A stretch of 38,214 nucleotides of DNA, taken from positions 1-38,214 of IMG/VR virus record IMGVR_UViG_3300036846_001033; one strand, written 5' to 3'. The notes under the pieces are model-generated. The model saw only the letters and a program-made list of their open reading frames with translations, had not been told where the DNA came from and searched no databases. Origin of the DNA: a virus. Positions within the stretch are counted from its first letter, which is position 1; each line of letters opens with the position of its first letter. The translations under genes and the position numbers were made by a program. This document shows positions 1 through 10,300 of the stretch, piece by piece.

Positions 1-2
1 CG

Positions 3-620
3 ACGCAGTTCGCCCCGTCGACGAGGAACTATGCGACGCCGCCGTATGTGCTCCCCCCTCCCGGCAATCCGCAGATACTGGCGGCAGCGCCAGGGCCGCA
101 GCAAGGCCCGCCGCCGCCGCCCCAGGTCCAGAAATACGCGCAGTATGCGACGTTGCCCGACAGCACGATGACGCGCGCCGGGGTGCCGCTGGGGGTGCTG
201 CGCGACCTCGTCATCGGCAACGAAAGCCGCAGCACGGCGCAGGCCCGCGGGGTCGAGCCTTATGATGTGCTGGCGATCGGCCCGGGGGTCGAGCACAACG
301 CCCGGGCGCTACCAGTCAACGCGCAGGGCTTCCCCGACCGCGCCCCGGTGAAAAGCGCCTGGGGCAATCCCAGCAAAGGGAGCGGCGCCTATCAGTTTGA
401 ACAGGAGACCTACGAGGACGTCGCCAAGGTGCTCGGCATCAAGGATTTTTCGAAGGCCTCGCAGGACGCCGTCTTCAACTACATCGCGACGACCGCCTAT
501 GGCGGAAAATCGGGTGTCTTTCCCTGGGAGAAAAACACCAAGTTCATGCCGGCCCTGAGGGCGGCACAGCAGCAATACGGCCGGACGCGGGTCGCGCAAG
601 CCATCTGGGGGGATCGCTAG
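3..620 (+). CDS. Phage tail/virion lysozyme, GH104 (lambda R)-like, 5' partial
   Basis: The reading frame is open to the left edge, so the gene begins outside the window; a GTG at 48 is an internal possibility but the frame upstream still looks coding. After a proline-rich linker (roughly residues 15-40) comes a domain that resembles the lambda endolysin lytic transglycosylase. It has a candidate catalytic Glu in GNES, the GAYQF segment (lambda GRYQ), and DFSKASQDAVFNYIA, matching the DFSPKSQDAVALQQI stretch of lambda R. Such domains cleave murein glycan strands. The stop TAG directly abuts the next ATG, placing it in the virion operon, so a tail-associated lysozyme for DNA entry is more likely than a lysis endolysin. 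Family call by remembered motifs only. Confidence 0.75.
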   Translation, partial: TQFAPSTRNYATPPYVLPPPGNPQILAAAPGPQQGPPPPPQVQKYAQYATLPDSTMTRAGVPLGVLRDLVIGNESRSTAQARGVEPYDVLAIGPGVEHNARALPVNAQGFPDRAPVKSAWGNPSKGSGAYQFEQETYEDVAKVLGIKDFSKASQDAVFNYIATTAYGGKSGVFPWEKNTKFMPALRAAQQQYGRTRVAQAIWGDR

Positions 621-3308
621 ATGCCCGACCAGTTAGCACCCGCCAGCTTTATCTTTAATTCGCTCGCCTCGGGCGAGGTTTCGCCGGCGCTCTATGGCCG
701 CACCGACCTGGCGAAGTTCCACAGCGGCGCCTTCGTCATGCGCAATTTCTTTGTCGATTACAAAGGCGGTGCCAAGACCCGGCCCGGCACGCAGTTTATC
801 GGGTTCTCCAACAATGCCGGCCAGTATGTGCGGCTCTACCCGTTCAAGTTCTCTGCGGTGCTCGGCCAGACCTACATGCTGGTGTTTTCCGATCACCTGA
901 TCGAGTTCATCAAAAACCCGGGCGGGGCGAGCTACCCCAACAGCAGCAATGCCGGGTTCATCCTCTCCGGCGGGGTGCATTACACGGTCGCCTCGCCCTA
1001 TGCCGAGGCCGATCTGCTGACGCTCAAGTTCTCCCAGCTGGCCGATGTGCTGACCATCGTCCATCCCAGCTACCCACGCTATCAACTGAACCGCCTCGGC
1101 GATACCAACTGGACGCTGGTGCCGGAGATGGACACGGTCCCGATCGCCTCACCGGCTAATCTGCGAAACATGATCATCAGCCCGCTCCCGCCGGGTTCGA
1201 CCGATCCGGGGAATACCTATTACATCTACGCAGTGTCAGCGGTCGACGCGCAGGGCAACGAAAGCCCGCCCTGCCGGTCGACGATCAGCGGTGCCGGGAT
1301 CGACATCGGCGCGACCATGGGCTCGGTCAGCATGATCTGGGATCCCGTCCCCGGCGCGGCGTATTACAAGGTCTATAAAGGCCTGCCGACGTCCGGCAAC
1401 ATCCCGCCCTTCGCCACCCCGCTTGGCTTTGCCGGCTACGTCTACGGGACGAACTTTGTCGATGGCAATATCGTCCCCGATTTCACCAAGACGCCGCTCT
1501 TGCACCACGACCCGTTCTCGATCGGGCAGATCAGTGGCTACACGATCACCAGCCCGGGGAGCGGCTGGCCGGTCGGGCTGACCCTGATGAACGTCACGAC
1601 CTTTGCCGGCGACCCAGCGCCGACCACCACGGCGATCATCTACCCCATCCTCGACACCTCGAGCCCGGGCGCGACCGGTGGCATTGTCGGGCTCGACATC
1701 GTCGATCCGGGGCAAGGCTATCTGCACCCGCCGACCCTCTCGCCCTATACGCTCAGCGGTCCCGCAGGCAGCGGGTTTGCCGGGACCGTGACCCTCGGGC
1801 CCTCGAGCGGGGTCTACCCCGGGGTCGCCGGGCTCTTTCAGCAGCGCGCGATCTACGCCGACAGCGGTAACCAACCCAACACGCTGTGGGGCTCGCGCTC
1901 AGGCACGGCCAATGATTTCCGCGTGTCGAACCCGGTGGTCGATAGCGACAGTTTCACGTTCACCATCGCCAGCCCGCAGGTCAACACGATCCTCTGGCTG
2001 CAGTCGATGCCGGGCGGAATGCTGATCGGCACCGACAGCGGCATCGTCCAGCTGAGCGGCGGCGGGGTAGCGCCGGCCAACCCCCTGGCGGTGACGCCGA
2101 CCTCGGGCGTGATCGTGCCGCAGAGCTATTTCGGTTCGGCCGACGTGCCGCCGATCGTGATCAACTACAATGTCCTCTATGTGCAGTCGGAGGGCGCGAT
2201 CGTCCGCGATCTGCAATACATGTTCTACTTCAACATCTACACCGGCACCGACATCACCCAGCTATCGACCCATCTGTTCTATCCGCAGATAATCACCAGC
2301 TGGGCCTATCAGGACACACCCAACAAGGTGGTGTGGGCGATCCGCGGCGACGGCGCCCTCCTGTCGCTGACCTATCTCAAGGAACAAGAGATCGCCGGCT
2401 GGGCCCGGCAGGACACGCAGGGCATCTATGAGTCGATCGCGGCGGTGCAGGAAGGCAGCATGGACGCCGTCTACGTCTCGGTCAACCGCGGGGGGCAGCG
2501 CACGATCGAGCGCTTCGCCGATCAGGTCTACTACACGGTCGAGGATGCCTGGTGCCTCGATGCGGCGCTGAGCACGGCGTCGACTTACCCGGCCGCCAGC
2601 ATCGCCTATTCGGGGTCGAGCGGGAGCATCACCATCACCGCAAGCGCCGCCGTGTTCTCCGCGGGCAATGTCGGCAGCGTGATCCGGGCAGCGGCGATCA
2701 AGGCGGTGATCACCGGCTATGTCAGCCCGACCCAGGTCACCGCGAGCGTGGTGCCGGGATACGAGACCGGTGGTGTGCCGGGCACCGGTCAGGGCGTGTG
2801 GCGGATGGACCCCGTGGTCAGCACGGTGAGAGGCCTCGCGCACCTCAACGGCATGAGCGTCATGGCGCTGGCGGATGGGCAGGTGCAGGGCCCTTTTACC
2901 GTCTCAGGTGGCGCGATCACCCTGACCACGCCCGCGAGCCAGGTCGTCGTCGGTCTATCGTTCGTGGCGCAGGTGCAACCGGTCTATGCCGATCTGGGCC
3001 AGGAGGCGGGGACGATCCAGGGGCGGCGCAAGAAGGCTACGGCGGCGACGATCCGGGTCAAGGACACCGCGCGGATCAAGTTCGGCACCGACTTCGCCAA
3101 CCTGCGCGAGTGGGCGTTGGGCACCGCCGGCACCGACGCGGTCGATCCCCTCCCCTATATCCCGGTCGGTCTCTACACCGGCGACCAGAGAATGACGCTC
3201 AACCAGCAATTCAACAGGCTCGGCACGGTCGCCATCCAGCAGGACTACCCGCTGCCGGCGACCGTACTAGCCGTCATCCCGGAGTTGGCCCAAGGTGACA
3301 CGCGCTGA
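621..3308 (+). CDS. Tail nozzle protein, T7 gp12 (tail tubular protein B)-like
   Basis: A protein of 895 residues starting right after the upstream stop. Its N-terminus has the signature of podoviral nozzle/stabilisation proteins: FNSLASGEVSPALYGRTDL followed by a KYHSG-like stretch, then MRNFFVDYKGGAKTRPGTQF. In the family these proteins form the distal tail tube below the gp11-type adaptor. Length is near that of T7 gp12 (about 800). The middle carries repeated Ig/beta-like stretches (around residues 180-420), possibly an inserted module. Its 3' end overlaps the next gene by 14 bases, which suggests translational coupling. No membrane segment or catalytic motif is visible. Confidence 0.85.
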   Translation: MPDQLAPASFIFNSLASGEVSPALYGRTDLAKFHSGAFVMRNFFVDYKGGAKTRPGTQFIGFSNNAGQYVRLYPFKFSAVLGQTYMLVFSDHLIEFIKNPGGASYPNSSNAGFILSGGVHYTVASPYAEADLLTLKFSQLADVLTIVHPSYPRYQLNRLGDTNWTLVPEMDTVPIASPANLRNMIISPLPPGSTDPGNTYYIYAVSAVDAQGNESPPCRSTISGAGIDIGATMGSVSMIWDPVPGAAYYKVYKGLPTSGNIPPFATPLGFAGYVYGTNFVDGNIVPDFTKTPLLHHDPFSIGQISGYTITSPGSGWPVGLTLMNVTTFAGDPAPTTTAIIYPILDTSSPGATGGIVGLDIVDPGQGYLHPPTLSPYTLSGPAGSGFAGTVTLGPSSGVYPGVAGLFQQRAIYADSGNQPNTLWGSRSGTANDFRVSNPVVDSDSFTFTIASPQVNTILWLQSMPGGMLIGTDSGIVQLSGGGVAPANPLAVTPTSGVIVPQSYFGSADVPPIVINYNVLYVQSEGAIVRDLQYMFYFNIYTGTDITQLSTHLFYPQIITSWAYQDTPNKVVWAIRGDGALLSLTYLKEQEIAGWARQDTQGIYESIAAVQEGSMDAVYVSVNRGGQRTIERFADQVYYTVEDAWCLDAALSTASTYPAASIAYSGSSGSITITASAAVFSAGNVGSVIRAAAIKAVITGYVSPTQVTASVVPGYETGGVPGTGQGVWRMDPVVSTVRGLAHLNGMSVMALADGQVQGPFTVSGGAITLTTPASQVVVGLSFVAQVQPVYADLGQEAGTIQGRRKKATAATIRVKDTARIKFGTDFANLREWALGTAGTDAVDPLPYIPVGLYTGDQRMTLNQQFNRLGTVAIQQDYPLPATVLAVIPELAQGDTR

Positions 3309-3753
3309 AGTCGTCCCCGTCGACCCGCTGCACATCCGCGAGATCTGCGAGGTGATGCGCGAGCGCGAGCGGGCGGGCTTCCGCCAGCTGGGCAACGATC
3401 CCGAGGCGATGATCGCGCACGAGGTGGCGACGAGTTTTATGGTCTTTGCCGGTGTCGTCGATGACGAGGTGATCGCTCTGGGCGGGGTCAAATGCCCGGG
3501 CATCCTCTCGGATGAGGCCTATGCCTGGCTGATCTGCTCCGAGCGGGTCAGCGAGTTCCCGATCGCCTTTGCCCGCAGCGTGCTCAAGGTCTTCCGGCTG
3601 GTGCAGCAGCGCTTCCGGATCATCTGGGGGTTGGTCGACGCCGATTTCACCCAGTCGATCCACTGGCTTGAGTGGATGGGGTTTACCGTCGATCCACCCG
3701 ACGCGGCCGGGGCGCGCCTCTTCTGGTATGGCGAACGCCCGGTGAGGAATTAA
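3295..3753 (+). CDS. GNAT-fold internal virion protein, T7 gp13-like
   Basis: GTG start at 3295 inside the end of the nozzle gene. The 152-residue product resembles the gp13-type family of podoviruses, which have an acyl-CoA N-acyltransferase fold: an N-terminal helix region (HIREICEVMRERERAGF), a central GVVDDEVIALGGV strand-turn-strand, and a C-terminal IHWLEWMGFTVDPP like the last GNAT beta-alpha unit. In T7 gp13 helps virion assembly and no acetyltransferase activity has been shown, so an enzymatic role should not be assumed. Position between nozzle and gp14-like genes matches the T7 order. Confidence 0.75.
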   Translation: MTRAEVVPVDPLHIREICEVMRERERAGFRQLGNDPEAMIAHEVATSFMVFAGVVDDEVIALGGVKCPGILSDEAYAWLICSERVSEFPIAFARSVLKVFRLVQQRFRIIWGLVDADFTQSIHWLEWMGFTVDPPDAAGARLFWYGERPVRN

Positions 3754-3755
3754 AG

Positions 3756-4373
3756 ATGGATCCCGCAACCCTTGCCGTTGTCTCCCTCGCCACCACGGTC
3801 GCGTCGGCCGGTATCGGCTTTATGGGCGCCCAGCAACAGGCCTCGGCCCAGGCCGCCTCGGCCAATTACCAGGCCCAGGTCGCGCGCAACAACGCCGTCA
3901 TCCAGCAACAGAACGCGGCGCGCGCGGCGCAGACCGGGCGGGCCCAAGCGCAGCAGCAGGACCTCAAGAACGCCGCGACGTATGGCGGCGTCCTCGCCGC
4001 CGAGGGGGCCAGCGGGATCGACCTCAGTACGGGGTCGCCCCGCCAGGTGCAGAGCAGCGCCCAGCAGGTCGGCCGGCTCGACACCCTCAACATCGCCGAC
4101 CGGGCGGCGCAGCAGGTGCGCGGCTACCAGATCAACGCGCTGTCCGACACCGCGCAGGCGCAGCTCGACACGATGCAGGCGCAGAACGCTCAGACCGCCG
4201 GTACGATCTCAAGCGCGGGTTCAATCATCGGCGGCGCCTCCTCCTTCGCCGATAAGTGGCAACGGTTCCAGACCACCGGCGTGCCCGGGTTCGGCGGCAC
4301 GACCCCAGGCACTGTGTTTAGCCCCGGCTCATCAACACCGATCGTCGGCGGCTTCCCGATAGGGAACTTCTGA
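3756..4373 (+). CDS. Internal virion protein B, T7 gp14-like
   Basis: ATG at 3756 is chosen over the longer frame because the upstream codons overlap the previous gene. The 205-residue protein opens with a hydrophobic segment (LAVVSLATTVASAGIGFMGA) followed by a long Ala/Gln-rich helical region, then EGASGIDLSTGSPRQV, a motif typical of gp14-type internal virion proteins. In T7 gp14 is ejected and forms the outer-membrane pore of the DNA entry channel. The stop overlaps the next ATG (TGATG). Good agreement of position, composition and length. Confidence 0.8.
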   Translation: MDPATLAVVSLATTVASAGIGFMGAQQQASAQAASANYQAQVARNNAVIQQQNAARAAQTGRAQAQQQDLKNAATYGGVLAAEGASGIDLSTGSPRQVQSSAQQVGRLDTLNIADRAAQQVRGYQINALSDTAQAQLDTMQAQNAQTAGTISSAGSIIGGASSFADKWQRFQTTGVPGFGGTTPGTVFSPGSSTPIVGGFPIGNF

Positions 4374-7360
4374 TGCCGACCGTCTCTGCCGCCAACCCGC
4401 CCTACACCGGCGTCCCGACGGTCGAGCCGATCTCTGACCCGGCTGTCCGGTCTGAGCAGTTCAGGATCAACGTCGACCCGGAGCAGTTTGGCGCCGGGGT
4501 CGGGCGGGCAGTGTCGGGGCTGGGTCAGACGATCGGCGAGGCCGGTAATGTCGCCGCCCGGGGGGCCATCGCCCAGCAGGAGCTACAGAACAAGATCGTC
4601 GCCGACGATACCAACAACCAGTTCCAGAAAGCGGCGACCGACCTGCTCTATACCGGGCCGAATGCCCTCTTTGCCAAGAAGGGCGCAGACTTCCTTAGCT
4701 CCTATCAAGGGACGATGCAGCAACTCGAGCAGCTTCGCTCAAACCATGCGGCCAACCTGAATGCCCCAACGCGCGTCGAGTTCAACCGCGACAGCCGGTA
4801 CTACCTGCAGAGCGAGTACCGCAGTATCGGCTTCCATGCCGATCAGGCCCAATTGCTCTACGGCGACGATGTCAACAAAGCAAAAGAAGACAACGCGCTC
4901 CGCGGCATCGCCACCCATGCGAACGATCCGGTCGCTGTGGCCGGCTATACCCAACAACTGTTGGAAAGCCGCCTCGCGCGGTCCGCACTAAAGGGCGAAA
5001 CACAGAGCCCAGACATCCTTCAGCAGAACCTGGCGAGTTCTCAATCGGACGCGGCGGTTCAGCGAATCCGGGCGCTGGCACACGACCAGCCAGAGACCGC
5101 CAAACAAATTCTTCAAGAAAACAAGGGAATCCTCAAGGGGCCGCTCTACGACCAGCTCGAGCGCGAGGTCAATGGTCTCGCCGAGAACCATCAGGCGCAT
5201 GCCCTCGCCCAAGAGGTGATGGGTCTGCCGGGTGGCAGTGGCACCACCCGCCCGCGCCCGCAGAGCAGCAATCAGTATCCCGGCCAAGGCAGCGAGTTCT
5301 TGAAGAACCAGCGCGCGAGCCATGCCCAGGAAATTGAAAATACGCCCGGTCTGAAAGACGAAATCCTCGCGATGGCCAAAACCGAGGATGAAGCTGACCC
5401 CGCCGGGCCCATCGAATCTTTATTCAATCGCGCGGCTTACACGGGACAGAGCCTCAAGGAATTGCTGCATAGCGGCTTTTATGGGCCGATCAACCGGGGT
5501 GAATTGCCCGGCGCGGTCAAGGCGCTGAGCGATCCGGATCTCAGAGCGAGGATGGAGGCCGGGCTCAATACCGTCATCGGCGGATCGAACCGGCTCAAAG
5601 GCGCGACTGACCAAGGCGGCGCAGGTGATCCGAATGCCGGTTGGCAGGGCGGTCGGATCATGCCACCCGGCGGCACGGCCAGCGCAATTTACAATGATTG
5701 GGGCGGTGGTCCCGGTGGTCACGAGGGCGCGGCTCAGTTCCGTCAAGAACAGCAGCAAAAGGTCAGCGGAGCGGCACAACCGGCGGCTGGTCAGCCGAAA
5801 ACTGCCGCCAGTGCTACGCCACCAAAACTCGAGGTGTGGGGCGACAGCCTCGGTGTCGGGCTCAACACCCAGCTGAAAACTGCGGGCACGACACATGGCG
5901 ACGACTCGCCGGAAACGATCTTTAAGAACATCCAAGCGAAACCCGAGGATTACTGGCAGGGCAAAACGGTCGTGCTCTCCTCGGGGAGCAACGGCAACGA
6001 TATGGACAACGTCGAGCGGACGATGAGCTACCTTATGGGTAAAGGGGCCAACGTCATCGCCGTCGGCTATGGCCCAAAATTCCCACAGAAGAACGCGCAG
6101 CTGCGCGAGACCGCCGGTCGGCTCGGAGTGCCGGTGATCGACGCCGAAGGCGTCGGCGCCACAGAGGGCGTACACCCCGGCCCGCAGGGCTACGCCAGCA
6201 TGGCGACGAAGATCAAGGCACAAGCGGCGGCGCAAGGCCCTTCGGGAAGCGCTGGTCCGCAGGATGCGGCGGGTGCCGGTCAGCCCGCCAACCCGATCAT
6301 CGAGGAAGGCCCCGCCGCGACAACGAGGCCGCCGGTTCCTGCCGCACCGACGCAGCCGGATCAGCCGCCCGCGCAGCAGCAGCAGCGCCGGAATCTCGCC
6401 GATATCGAGAACGACATCTTTTCGCGAGATGTCCCGGACGAGGTCAAACAAAAGGCGTGGAACGAGGCGAAGTCTCACTACATGGCGATGGAAGCCGACG
6501 AGGCGCGGCAAACCCGCCTGCAGGACCAGCAAGCCAAGGACGCTCTGCACAAGCGCGAAGACCAGATCTGGGCCGATGTCTATAGCAACAACCCGAAGAT
6601 CACCGCCTCGTCGATCGCGACGGATCCGGCTTTTGCTGGCTTCACCGAAGAGCGCAACCGGATGATCAGCTTGATCAACAACCCGCCGGGCAGCGCCATA
6701 CCAGCGGCGCAGAGCGCGCAGGCCGCAAAAGCGCTACTCGGCCGGATGCGTCTTCCCCCGGGCGACCCGCAGCGGCTCACCGATATCAGCCCAATCTACG
6801 AGGCGGCGATCGGCGATCCGGCGAACGGCATCCCGCCGAAAATCAACAAGAATGACCTGGATTTCCTCAAAAAAGAGTTTACCGAGGCCCAGACCGCGAA
6901 CGGCGAGCAATTTAACACGGTGCTTGAAGACCTAAAGAAGCACATCGGCCCGATGATGACGAGAAGCAATCCAATGATGGGCACCGTGCACCCCGAGGGC
7001 GATGCGCAGGTCTATAATTTTGACCGGGCGGTCGCCGCCAAGAAGGACCAATACCTGCGCGAGAACAAAAACCCGATGGATCTGCTTGATCCAAAGAACC
7101 CGGATTTTGTCGGCGCACCAGCGTTCCTCGCGCCGTTCCAGACCTCGATGCAGCAATCGGTCCAAGATGTGATCAACAACATGAACAAGCCGCACCAATG
7201 GCCCGGCCTGCCCACGCCCACGGCACCCGCGACAACAGAGCCGAACGATCCGCAGCGCAAACCTGGTGAATCAGCTGAAGACTACTATCTGAGGCGTCAT
7301 GGCGGCGCGGCGCCACCGCCACCACCACCCGCGCAACCGCAAGCCCCGCTGGCGCGGTAG
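4373..7360 (+). CDS. Internal virion protein, gp15-like, with embedded SGNH hydrolase-like domain
   Basis: A protein of 995 residues in the T7 gp15 position. Residues 1-270 are helical and resemble internal core proteins. Residues about 310-450 hold a segment (KTEDEADPAGPIESLFNRA, later GSNRLKGATD) that looks like a murein hydrolase-type module, though I cannot assign a family. Residues about 485-615 look like an SGNH hydrolase: GDSLG with Ser492, SGSNGND with Asn540/Asn542, and EGVHPGPQGY with His601, Glu598 taking the usual Asp place. A proline/glutamine-rich linker leads to a helical C-terminal part (from about 675) and a poly-proline tail. Inference: the core protein carries enzymes that trim wall or surface polymer during DNA entry. 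Confidence 0.75.
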   Translation: MPTVSAANPPYTGVPTVEPISDPAVRSEQFRINVDPEQFGAGVGRAVSGLGQTIGEAGNVAARGAIAQQELQNKIVADDTNNQFQKAATDLLYTGPNALFAKKGADFLSSYQGTMQQLEQLRSNHAANLNAPTRVEFNRDSRYYLQSEYRSIGFHADQAQLLYGDDVNKAKEDNALRGIATHANDPVAVAGYTQQLLESRLARSALKGETQSPDILQQNLASSQSDAAVQRIRALAHDQPETAKQILQENKGILKGPLYDQLEREVNGLAENHQAHALAQEVMGLPGGSGTTRPRPQSSNQYPGQGSEFLKNQRASHAQEIENTPGLKDEILAMAKTEDEADPAGPIESLFNRAAYTGQSLKELLHSGFYGPINRGELPGAVKALSDPDLRARMEAGLNTVIGGSNRLKGATDQGGAGDPNAGWQGGRIMPPGGTASAIYNDWGGGPGGHEGAAQFRQEQQQKVSGAAQPAAGQPKTAASATPPKLEVWGDSLGVGLNTQLKTAGTTHGDDSPETIFKNIQAKPEDYWQGKTVVLSSGSNGNDMDNVERTMSYLMGKGANVIAVGYGPKFPQKNAQLRETAGRLGVPVIDAEGVGATEGVHPGPQGYASMATKIKAQAAAQGPSGSAGPQDAAGAGQPANPIIEEGPAATTRPPVPAAPTQPDQPPAQQQQRRNLADIENDIFSRDVPDEVKQKAWNEAKSHYMAMEADEARQTRLQDQQAKDALHKREDQIWADVYSNNPKITASSIATDPAFAGFTEERNRMISLINNPPGSAIPAAQSAQAAKALLGRMRLPPGDPQRLTDISPIYEAAIGDPANGIPPKINKNDLDFLKKEFTEAQTANGEQFNTVLEDLKKHIGPMMTRSNPMMGTVHPEGDAQVYNFDRAVAAKKDQYLRENKNPMDLLDPKNPDFVGAPAFLAPFQTSMQQSVQDVINNMNKPHQWPGLPTPTAPATTEPNDPQRKPGESAEDYYLRRHGGAAPPPPPPAQPQAPLAR

Positions 7361-7362
7361 CC

Positions 7363-10300
7363 ATGCCTGCGGGAGCCACAGGCGAGCTACAGACCGCTGG
7401 GTTTAGCAACGACGAAATCGCGGCGTGGGCCACCAAGCAGCGCCAAGAACTCACCGGCGCCGGGTTTAGCAACGACGAAATCGATAACTTTCTCGGCGGT
7501 CCAAAGCCGACAATGCCGCCCGCCTTTCTCGACCGCATCGCGCGCGCGACGGATATCAACACGGTCATCGGTGCGACGCTCAAAGGAGCCAAGGAAGGGT
7601 TCGGCACCCCCCAAGCCATGAGTCCCGAGACTGAGCAATTCTGGCGAGACATCGGCATCTTCAACGACCCGCAAAAGGGCCAGGCCAGCCCGATCCGCAG
7701 CTTTAATGAGTCGATCATCCGCCCGCTCGGGGCGGCCGTTAATGTCGTGGGTGCCGCCATTAATGCCGGGGTCACCGGCATCGGGGCCGGCGTCGAGCAA
7801 GCCGCCGAGCAGACCGGTGTTCCGCAACCCCAGAGGCTCGGGGAAGAGACCGTCAACTTCCTCAACTTTCTCGGCGCCCAAGCGATGTCGGGAACCCCGT
7901 TTATGCGCCCATCGCGCGGACCGATGGGCGAGATACATGAACTCCCGATCGGCGGGCTGCCGGAAAGAGGCGATTTTGCCGATGCCGGGAAAGCAACGGT
8001 CGGCACGATCAACCCCGAGATCGAAGCGAAGATCCGAGCGTTATGGGATGTCAACGGCATCCACCCGGCGGAGGTGGCGCACGACGCTCACAGCGATGTC
8101 ACGATCACGCAGGATCTCGCCTCGACGGGCGAGACGCCACCAAAGCATTACGTCGATCCGGTTGAACCGGCCCCGGCACCGGAAGTCCATGACCTCGCCC
8201 GCCAGCTTGAGCCAGAGTTGTTCGAGAACTGGCAGAACCTGACCGAGCGCGGCAACGCACTGCGCACGCAACTTGACCAGCTACAGACGTTGCAGCGGCA
8301 GCGGACCACACCGGAGATTACCGATCTCGATCGTCAGATCAACGAGAAGCGCGCGGAGCGGCTGGAAGCGCCGCGGGCCGATCAGGCAGGGTTGGCGAAC
8401 GACGTCATCGCGCTCGAGCGGCAGCGGACTGCATTGGTTGATCAGCTGCCCCCGGTCGGAACCGATACGCCAGCCATGGCGGCGGCGCGCAAAGAGCTAC
8501 AGGACATCGACTACCAGAGGCGAGACATCGCGCCGGATGTTTCTGCGACGTACCGCCGGGCAGAGGCGGAAATGCCGCCGCCGCCAACAGCAGAACCGGA
8601 TGCCTCTTTCACGATGGAGGCGCCGACCGAGCCTCCGGCGGCAGCGGCAGCGGCACCGACCGAGCCTGCCGCGATGTCCCTCGAAGAACAGTCTGCTCTT
8701 ATCAATGATCAGATCGGCCGGCTGAAGGACCGGCTTGATGAGACTACAAATGAAGGAGAGAAGGAGACCCTTAGAAATGAGATTGCGCTACAGCAGGCCA
8801 ATGTAGAACGCATTGAAGAACGAATTAAGAAAGAGGCAGAACCGGCCATTACGACGAGCGGCGAGGTCGCGCCGGAAGGACAGACCGCGCCCGTCCCTGC
8901 CGACAAAGAAGAACCCGACCCCTTCGCCTCCAAAGAAGCCGGTGCCATCCGCAACCCCTTTGCCCGCCAGCCGCCGCGCTCCACCACCCCCGAGGGGCAG
9001 GCCATGCTCGACCGGCTCAGCATCGGCGAAAGCGACCGCGGCCGCCCCTGGACATGGTCAAGAATTTATTCGGTGACGATCGATCGGCTGCACGCGCTTT
9101 CCACCACCACCAATTTTCTACGCGGTCAATCCGTTCTCTCGGCGGGAGAGAACCCCTATACGCTCGCGCGGCTCTATGCGGGTGTGTCGGGCAAGGCCAA
9201 CCAGTGGCTCAACCACGCCACCTATGACTTCGACACCTACGCCAATACCGGCAAGTCGCTGAGGGAAATCCTCGCGCCGGTGAACGACGACCTCAACGGC
9301 TTTCGCGAATATGCCAGCGCGTTGCGCGCGCTCGAACTCGAAAGCCAAGGGATCAAGACCGGGTTTGATCTGGGCGCGGCGCGGACGGTGGCGGCGGCTG
9401 GTCATGTCCAGTACGCGCCGATCATGGCGGATATCGTCGAATACCAGAACAAACTGATCGCCTATCTGCGCGACTCGGGTGTGATCAGCGATGCTTCCTA
9501 CAATGCAATGACCTCGCAGCACCTGCTCTACGTCCCGTTCCAGCGGGTGTTTGGCGATGCCGCGGGTGATCTCATCCCCCAAACCATGAAGGGGACGGGG
9601 ACAACCCTCCAGGCAAGCGATCCGATCCATCACATCGTCGGCTCGGAGCGGCGGGTCATCGATCCGCTCGAGTCGATGATCCGCAACACTTACCTCTCGA
9701 TCATGATGGCAGAGCGCAACGCCGTCGGAACAAAACTGATCGACCTGATCAACCGCGCCGGCGGGATGCCGGTACCCGGGCGCGCCGACACCATCAGCAT
9801 CTTCCGCAATGGCGTTAAGGAAACGCATCGGGTAGACGAGGCGCTGGCGGCGGCGATCAAAGGGCTCGACGAGGAGGCCGCCAACAGCTTGATCCGCCTG
9901 CTCGGTGTTCCAGCCCGAGTGCTGCGCGCGGGTGCGACCCTGTCGCCCGACTTTATGCTGCGCAATCCCATCCGCGATTTTTTCACCGCCATGATCAATA
10001 CGACCAAAGGTGTCTTTTCGCCGATCGACACGGCAAAGGGATTGCTCAGCGCCATCCACAAGGACGCGGATTTTCAGGAATGGCTCAAGGGCGGCGGCGC
10101 CAATGCGGCGCTGGTATCGCTCGACCGCCGCTATCTGCAACAAAACCTTGCCGACCTGACCAAGGAAACCGGTCTCATGACCCGCGCCTGGAATGTCGTG
10201 CGCCATCCGATCGATAGCCTGCGGGCCTTCTCTGAACTCAGCGAGCAGGCAACGCGGCTCGGCGAATTTAAGTCAGCGCGTGAGCAGGCCTTAGCGGCTG

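Noticed and set aside
5420-6550. Long reverse-strand frame of 376 codons
   Set aside because: It lies fully inside the gp15-like gene, with Arg/Leu-rich shadow composition and no ribosome binding site.
9118-10206. Reverse-strand frame of 362 codons inside the gp16-like gene
   Set aside because: Shadow of a convincing gene; no motif and no start signal.
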